A program made the position numbers and the translations under genes. The notes below the pieces were generated by a model. It was not told the DNA's origin. It made no database searches and saw only the letters and a list, made by a program, of their open reading frames with translations. Shown here in pieces: positions 6,989 to 10,270 of a DNA stretch of 10,270 nt. Position 1 is the stretch's first letter; every line of letters begins with the position of its first letter. This DNA is from Gammaproteobacteria bacterium (GTDB lineage: Bacteria > Pseudomonadota > Gammaproteobacteria > Pseudomonadales > DSM-25080), in assembly GCA_013372965.1 (NCBI GenBank), contig JABXIR010000261.1:1-10270 (forward strand), in the 5' to 3' direction.

Positions 6989-7518
6989 TGTTTTCCTTGG
7001 GTGATCAATCACCTCAGCTTAAGGGAGCGGGACACTATATCGCTCCAAATGCGGCGGTTATTGGTGACGTCGTGTTACAGGCGAACTCCAGCATTTGGTT
7101 TTCGGCGACATTGAGAGCCGATAATACCCGTATCACGATCGGCGAGGGCAGTAATGTTCAGGATGGTGCGGTACTGCATTCTGATGATGGCTTTCCGTTG
7201 GTGATCGCGGAGAACGTCACCGTCGGTCACAACGCCACAGTACATGGCTGTACTATTGAGAGTGAAGTGCTCATCGGCATCGGCGCCACCGTTTTGAATG
7301 GAGCCGTAATCGGTAAGGGCAGTATTGTCGGGGCGAATGCACTGGTTCCAGAAGGAATGGTGGTGCCACCGTATTCGATGGTACTTGGTGTGCCTGGTAA
7401 AGTGGTAAAATCTCTGCCCGCTGAGATGTCTGAACTCTTGAAGGCGGGCGCGGAACATTATCGAGCGAATGCTCAACGATTTACGAATGATTTAAAGGAA
7501 GTAAACAATGCAAATTGA
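6985..7518 (+). CDS. yrdA: Gamma-class carbonic anhydrase family protein (YrdA-like)
   Basis: The 177-residue protein folds, by its hexapeptide repeats ((I/V)-G-x-x-(A/V) pattern from about residue 20 to 140), as a left-handed beta helix and would form a trimer. The three zinc ligands of the gamma class are present: His65 in GAVLH, and His82 and His87 in VGHNATVHGC. The supporting Arg44, Asp46 and Gln59 are also in place. YrdA-type members often show little or no carbonic anhydrase activity in tests, so the reaction is uncertain even though the site is complete. Two ATG codons stand in tandem (6985 and 6988). I took the first because it makes the ATGA overlap with the upstream stop and lies six bases after GAGGT (6974-6978). 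The open frame extends upstream to 6904 inside the Nudix gene, but nothing supports a start there. Confidence 0.94.
   Translation: MMFSLGDQSPQLKGAGHYIAPNAAVIGDVVLQANSSIWFSATLRADNTRITIGEGSNVQDGAVLHSDDGFPLVIAENVTVGHNATVHGCTIESEVLIGIGATVLNGAVIGKGSIVGANALVPEGMVVPPYSMVLGVPGKVVKSLPAEMSELLKAGAEHYRANAQRFTNDLKEVNNAN
7494..7502 (+). promoter_or_regulatory. Ribosome binding site of the DUF1289 gene
   Basis: AAAGGAAGT lies inside the end of the carbonic anhydrase gene and five bases before the ATG at 7508. It is what makes the short downstream frame credible as a translated gene. Confidence 0.8.
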
Positions 7519-7684
7519 ATCACCTTGTATTGGTGTTTGTGCCTTGGATGAAAACGATGTGTGTATGGGGTGTTTTCGAACGGCTGATGATATTACTGAG
7601 TGGTCGATCTACAGTGATGCGGAGAAGGCTGAGGCTAACCGGGTTGCAGCCGAGCGCGCAGTGGATGCCGGCATGACCTTTTGA
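7508..7684 (+). CDS. DUF1289 family small cysteine-rich protein
   Basis: This 58-residue gene is easily missed because of its size. The product begins MQIESPCIGVCALDEND and continues VCMGCFRTADDITEW, giving the DUF1289 pattern: Cys7, Cys11, Cys19 and Cys22 followed by an Arg and a Trp-containing segment (EW, 31-32). The four cysteines probably bind a metal, zinc or an iron-sulfur centre, but no function is established. The C-terminal half is helical and rich in Ala and Glu. It overlaps the carbonic anhydrase gene by 11 bases in another frame and has a good ribosome binding site, so it is the third member of the CoA pyrophosphatase - carbonic anhydrase operon. DUF1289 genes beside such Nudix and carbonic anhydrase genes are familiar in Pseudomonas-type genomes (from memory). 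Confidence 0.92.
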   Translation: MQIESPCIGVCALDENDVCMGCFRTADDITEWSIYSDAEKAEANRVAAERAVDAGMTF

Positions 7685-7690
7685 GTTATT

Positions 7691-7714
7691 TGCACGGCTT
7701 ATCTCGGCCGTGCA
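7691..7714. terminator. Hairpin between convergent DUF1289 and corB genes
   Basis: TGCACGGC (7691-7698) and GCCGTGCA (7707-7714) form a perfect 8-bp stem with an 8-base loop. The loop contains the corB stop codon (TAA on the minus strand, 7701-7699). It sits between the DUF1289 stop at 7684 and the end of corB, where a bidirectional terminator is expected. However, there is no T run after the stem on either strand, so intrinsic termination would be weak. It may instead protect transcript ends. Confidence 0.5.
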
Positions 7715-8955
7715 TTGACTCGATCAATTCGCTGAGTGGTTAGCGAAGTCACTTCAAAGATGTAATCACCGAGTAAGACTGAGACGGGCGCATCGGGAAT
7801 CGACTCCAGATGCTCAACAATCAAACCATTGATCGTTTTCGGACCGTCGGTTGGTAGCTGCCAATCGAGCGCTTTGTTGACGTCTCGTATTAACGCGGTG
7901 GCATCAATCGACGCACTGCCATCTTGTTTGATCAAAATTTCGTCGTCGTCGTCGACACTGTCATTGGTGAAGCGGCCGACGATTTCCTCGAGTAGGTCTT
8001 CGAGGGTCACAAGCCCCTGAACATCCCCATACTCATCAACCACTAAGCCGACGCGGCGTTGTTCTCTCTGAAAGTTCACCAGCATGGTTGACAGTGGGGT
8101 GCTTTCAGGAACGAAGTAAGGTTCATGAACTGACCGCAGCAGCGCGTCTTTGTTGACTTCTTGCTCGTCTCGAAAGAGCGGGATGGCGTTGCGCAAGTGC
8201 AGTACACCAACGACTTGGTTGATGTCGCCGTTGACAACAGGAAGACGGGTGTAGTCGCTGTTCATGATGTTCTGCTCGAGGGTGCTCATGTCATCGTCCA
8301 TATCGATGCAAATCACCTCGTTGCGAGGAATCATGATGTCCTCTACCGTCATTTCATCCAAGTCGAGAATATTTAACAGCATTCCTTTGTAGGTTGGCGA
8401 GATCAGTTGCCCTCCTTCCTCAACGACTGTTTTCAGCTCGTCTGCACTCAAGACATGTTTCGCTTTATTGCTGGTCTTAATGCCCAAAATCTTAAGCAAT
8501 AGGTTCGACGTATGATTAACCAACCAAACAAACGGCATAAGAAGCCAAAGTAATGGCGTTAGGATAACCGAAGCTGGAAAGGCAATCGTTTCTGGGCGTT
8601 GTGCGGCGAATGTTTTTGGGGTGACTTCTGCGAAGACCAAAATCACTGCAGTAAACACAAACGGTAACACAGCGAGGCCCAAATCACCGTACCAACGCAC
8701 TGCGAGTAGCGTGGCAATGGATGTTGCAACGATATTAACTAAATTGTTGCCAATCAGGATAATACCGATGAGTCGATCAGGGCGGTCGAGTAACTTCTGC
8801 GCGCGGATGGCACTCTTTTGTCCTTGTTTGACTCGATGTTTAAGTTTGTAGGGGTTCAGCGCCATCATGCCTGTTTCTGAACTTGAGAAAAAGGCAGAAA
8901 TAAAGATCAGAATAACTAGCGAGGCCAACAAAAAACTGTCGGATAATTCGTTCAA
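7699..8955 (-). CDS. yfjD: CNNM/CorC-HlyC family membrane protein (CorB/YfjD-like)
   Basis: The 418-residue protein resembles E. coli YfjD/CorB along its length. The order is a DUF21/CNNM membrane domain with SETG (26-29) at the end of the first segment and further hydrophobic segments near 62-86, 92-112 and 126-146. A CBS pair follows from about 200 (VEDIMIPR, 204-211) to 330, with VVDEYGDVQGLVTLED (315-330), and then a C-terminal CorC_HlyC domain. The family is linked to magnesium or cobalt efflux and resistance; CBS domains sense nucleotides such as Mg-ATP. An acidic run (D345-D348, E349) joins the CBS and CorC_HlyC domains. The start is TTG at 8955: no in-frame ATG lies between the upstream stop and the membrane segment, and the distance to SETG (25 residues) equals that in E. 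coli YfjD. It lies 103 bases downstream of mltF on the same strand. Transport activity is inferred. Confidence 0.95.
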   Translation of the reverse strand: MNELSDSFLLASLVILIFISAFFSSSETGMMALNPYKLKHRVKQGQKSAIRAQKLLDRPDRLIGIILIGNNLVNIVATSIATLLAVRWYGDLGLAVLPFVFTAVILVFAEVTPKTFAAQRPETIAFPASVILTPLLWLLMPFVWLVNHTSNLLLKILGIKTSNKAKHVLSADELKTVVEEGGQLISPTYKGMLLNILDLDEMTVEDIMIPRNEVICIDMDDDMSTLEQNIMNSDYTRLPVVNGDINQVVGVLHLRNAIPLFRDEQEVNKDALLRSVHEPYFVPESTPLSTMLVNFQREQRRVGLVVDEYGDVQGLVTLEDLLEEIVGRFTNDSVDDDDEILIKQDGSASIDATALIRDVNKALDWQLPTDGPKTINGLIVEHLESIPDAPVSVLLGDYIFEVTSLTTQRIDRVNARPR

Positions 8956-9058
8956 GTAGGTATCTCGTAAAACTAAAAAGGGTAATTTAGTGGTTTATAA
9001 GCTTTTTGTCACGTTTTAACGTCACATACAGTGCTATCCGTAGTGATTTGAGCCAGTT
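8956..9058 (-). promoter_or_regulatory. mltF-corB gap with imperfect palindrome and possible corB promoter
   Basis: The gap holds an inverted repeat with nine-base arms, TGTCACGTT (9007-9015) and AACGTCACA (9018-9026), with one mismatched pair and two central bases. Just downstream on the minus strand lies TATAAA (8999-8994), a possible -10 element for corB about 40 bases before its start. A -35 at standard spacing would fall inside the palindrome but matches the consensus poorly. No T run follows the palindrome on the minus strand, so it does not look like an mltF terminator. An operator is a reasonable guess, with no identified regulator. Confidence 0.4.
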
Positions 9059-10270
9059 TCAGGGAGAAAGCGCATAGCGGGTATCGCCTGCAATAAAGCG
9101 ATTTTCGACTTGGTCTTGCCATGCGATCAGTTGCTCGAATTGAAGAATATTTTCAACGTAGGTGACGCATTCGCGTCCGCGTGCAAACCCGTTCTTCGTA
9201 TTGACATATACGTCGGGTTGTTCGAGTTGAATGATGAAGGGCTTTACTTCATCCCAGTTGTCAGGATTAAAGCCGTGTCGCTGAGCGAGGATCCGAGCGT
9301 CCTCGACATGCCCGCGTCCGATGTTGTAACTCGCTAGGGCAAAGGCAATGCGGTTTTCTTCACTGAAACGTTTTGGAAGTCGGTCGTACAGGGTTCGCAA
9401 ATACACGGCCCCGCCAACGGCGGATTGACGAAGATCCAAACGATCGCTGACGCCGAGCTCACGTGCAGTCGTATTGGTTAGCATCATAAACCCACGCACA
9501 CCAGTGGGCGAGGCGGCATTTGGGTCCCAGTGAGATTCTTGAAAGGAGGTCGCCGCAAGTAAACTAAACGGTAGCCCAGACTCGGTTGCGGCGTGCTGGA
9601 TGACCGAGCGGTACCTCGGGAGTCGGCTGCGCATGAGGTAGGTGAATGATCGAGCATCGCTGTACTCAATGGGTTTGACTCGAGGTTGTTCGAGCGCGAT
9701 TTGAGTTTCGATAAGTCGCTGAGTGGCCTGTTGACTAAAAAATAGATCGACCATCGGAGCCTCTAGCAAGTCAACTTGGCTGACCCAGCGTCTTTCCGTT
9801 GTAAGTGCGTTGATAGTCTGAGCCTTTACTCGAGGAAATAGTGACTCTAATTGTGAAAAGCTGACCTCGTCGATGATTGCGTATGTGCCTGGGTTGCGAT
9901 TCACTTGCTTTATCAGGTCGAACGGTGACAGCCCTGAGGTTTCGGTAATGGTCGTGCCATCGAGGTGTTCTGAAGCCTGATCGAGGCGAATGGCACTGCC
10001 GGCCGTAGCGACGACATATTGGCGCTCATCCCAGGGTTCGCTGCTGTCGTGACGGATGACAACACTCGAGACGATTCGATACTCGGGGCTGAGCGTAAAG
10101 TCAGTGCTGACCTGAGTCAGGTCAACGTCGCCAGTCATGATGTCGATCTCACCATTATTGAATGCTTCGATCATTCGTTGGTAGTCGTCGAAAACGACCA
10201 ACTCGACGGGCGTTTTAGCGAACTCCGAGAAGGCGACAGCAAGGCTGTACTCGAGGCCAGCATGATCTTC
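9059..10270 (-). CDS. mltF: MltF, membrane-bound lytic murein transglycosylase F, 5' end missing
   Basis: MltF cleaves the MurNAc-GlcNAc bond of peptidoglycan with formation of 1,6-anhydro-MurNAc, at the inner face of the outer membrane. The frame is open through the right edge, so 403 residues are visible and roughly 70-90, including the signal peptide, are missing. The visible part starts in the regulatory ABC-type solute-binding domain (GLEYSLAVAFSEFAKTPVEL, then NNGEIDIMTGD) and continues to about residue 200. The SLT catalytic domain follows: SLLAATSFQESHWDPNA contains the catalytic Glu (visible residue 245, codon 9538-9536), then GVRGFMMLT and ALASYNIGRGHVEDAR, the usual conserved blocks. 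Catalytic and substrate-binding motifs look intact. In E. coli mltF is next to purL; a purL beyond the right edge would fit but is not visible. Confidence 0.96.
   Translation of the reverse strand, partial: EDHAGLEYSLAVAFSEFAKTPVELVVFDDYQRMIEAFNNGEIDIMTGDVDLTQVSTDFTLSPEYRIVSSVVIRHDSSEPWDERQYVVATAGSAIRLDQASEHLDGTTITETSGLSPFDLIKQVNRNPGTYAIIDEVSFSQLESLFPRVKAQTINALTTERRWVSQVDLLEAPMVDLFFSQQATQRLIETQIALEQPRVKPIEYSDARSFTYLMRSRLPRYRSVIQHAATESGLPFSLLAATSFQESHWDPNAASPTGVRGFMMLTNTTARELGVSDRLDLRQSAVGGAVYLRTLYDRLPKRFSEENRIAFALASYNIGRGHVEDARILAQRHGFNPDNWDEVKPFIIQLEQPDVYVNTKNGFARGRECVTYVENILQFEQLIAWQDQVENRFIAGDTRYALSP

Noticed and set aside
7075..7476. 133-codon open frame on the minus strand inside the carbonic anhydrase gene
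   Set aside because: It is opposite a gene with all catalytic residues, and its His/Arg-rich translation is typical of an antisense artefact.
9007..9026. CRP/FNR-type binding site
   Set aside because: The half-sites resemble TGTxA/TCACA but are ten bases apart, not six (CRP), and do not fit FNR (TTGAT-N4-ATCAA), so I report only an unassigned palindrome.
1..10270. tRNA, rRNA, CRISPR array, insertion sequence, prophage or toxin-antitoxin and defence genes
   Set aside because: None was seen on either strand; nearly all sequence is explained by conserved housekeeping genes and short gaps.

Overview
The window looks like an ordinary chromosomal segment of a gammaproteobacterium. The evidence is the protein set: a SecA of 894 residues with the C-terminal zinc motif, ArgJ directly downstream of secA, a MutT, YciH- and YchJ-type proteins, a YrdA-type gamma carbonic anhydrase, a CorB/YfjD-type membrane protein and MltF. 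The order M23 peptidase - secA - argJ - mutT recalls the region downstream of ftsZ-lpxC in Pseudomonas and its relatives. I see no mobile element, phage gene, rRNA, tRNA or CRISPR array, and no sign of recent gene transfer. The genus cannot be named from what is visible.

Left block, plus strand (1-5291). The window opens inside an M23 family peptidase gene, then a 60-base leader and secA follow. secA ends at a strong rho-independent terminator (3259-3283). Then come argJ (arginine biosynthesis), mutT (removal of oxidised nucleotides) and a yciH/SUI1 translation factor gene. These three form a tight run: a 2-base gap, then an ATGA overlap.

Middle block. A two-gene minus-strand unit, a zinc-ribbon Nudix hydrolase followed by ychJ (6267 down to 5288), runs head-on into yciH, and the two stop codons share one TTAA. 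Divergent from it, across about 130 bases, is a plus-strand run of a CoA-pyrophosphatase-type Nudix hydrolase, a gamma carbonic anhydrase and a 58-residue DUF1289 protein (6401-7684). Each gene in this run overlaps the next, which implies one transcript and translational coupling.

Right block, minus strand (10270 down to 7699). A partial mltF, whose N-terminus lies beyond the window, is followed by a corB/yfjD-type CNNM/CBS membrane protein gene that starts with TTG. The 103-base gap between them carries an imperfect palindrome. An 8-bp hairpin lies where the middle and right blocks converge.

The genes serve housekeeping roles: envelope maintenance (M23 peptidase, MltF), protein export (SecA), arginine synthesis, nucleotide and cofactor clean-up (three separate Nudix enzymes), and metal or ion handling. 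I do not find a new multi-gene system here. The points worth a second look are small: a short gene that automatic calling can miss, unusual starts, stop-codon sharing, and several inverted repeats in gaps.
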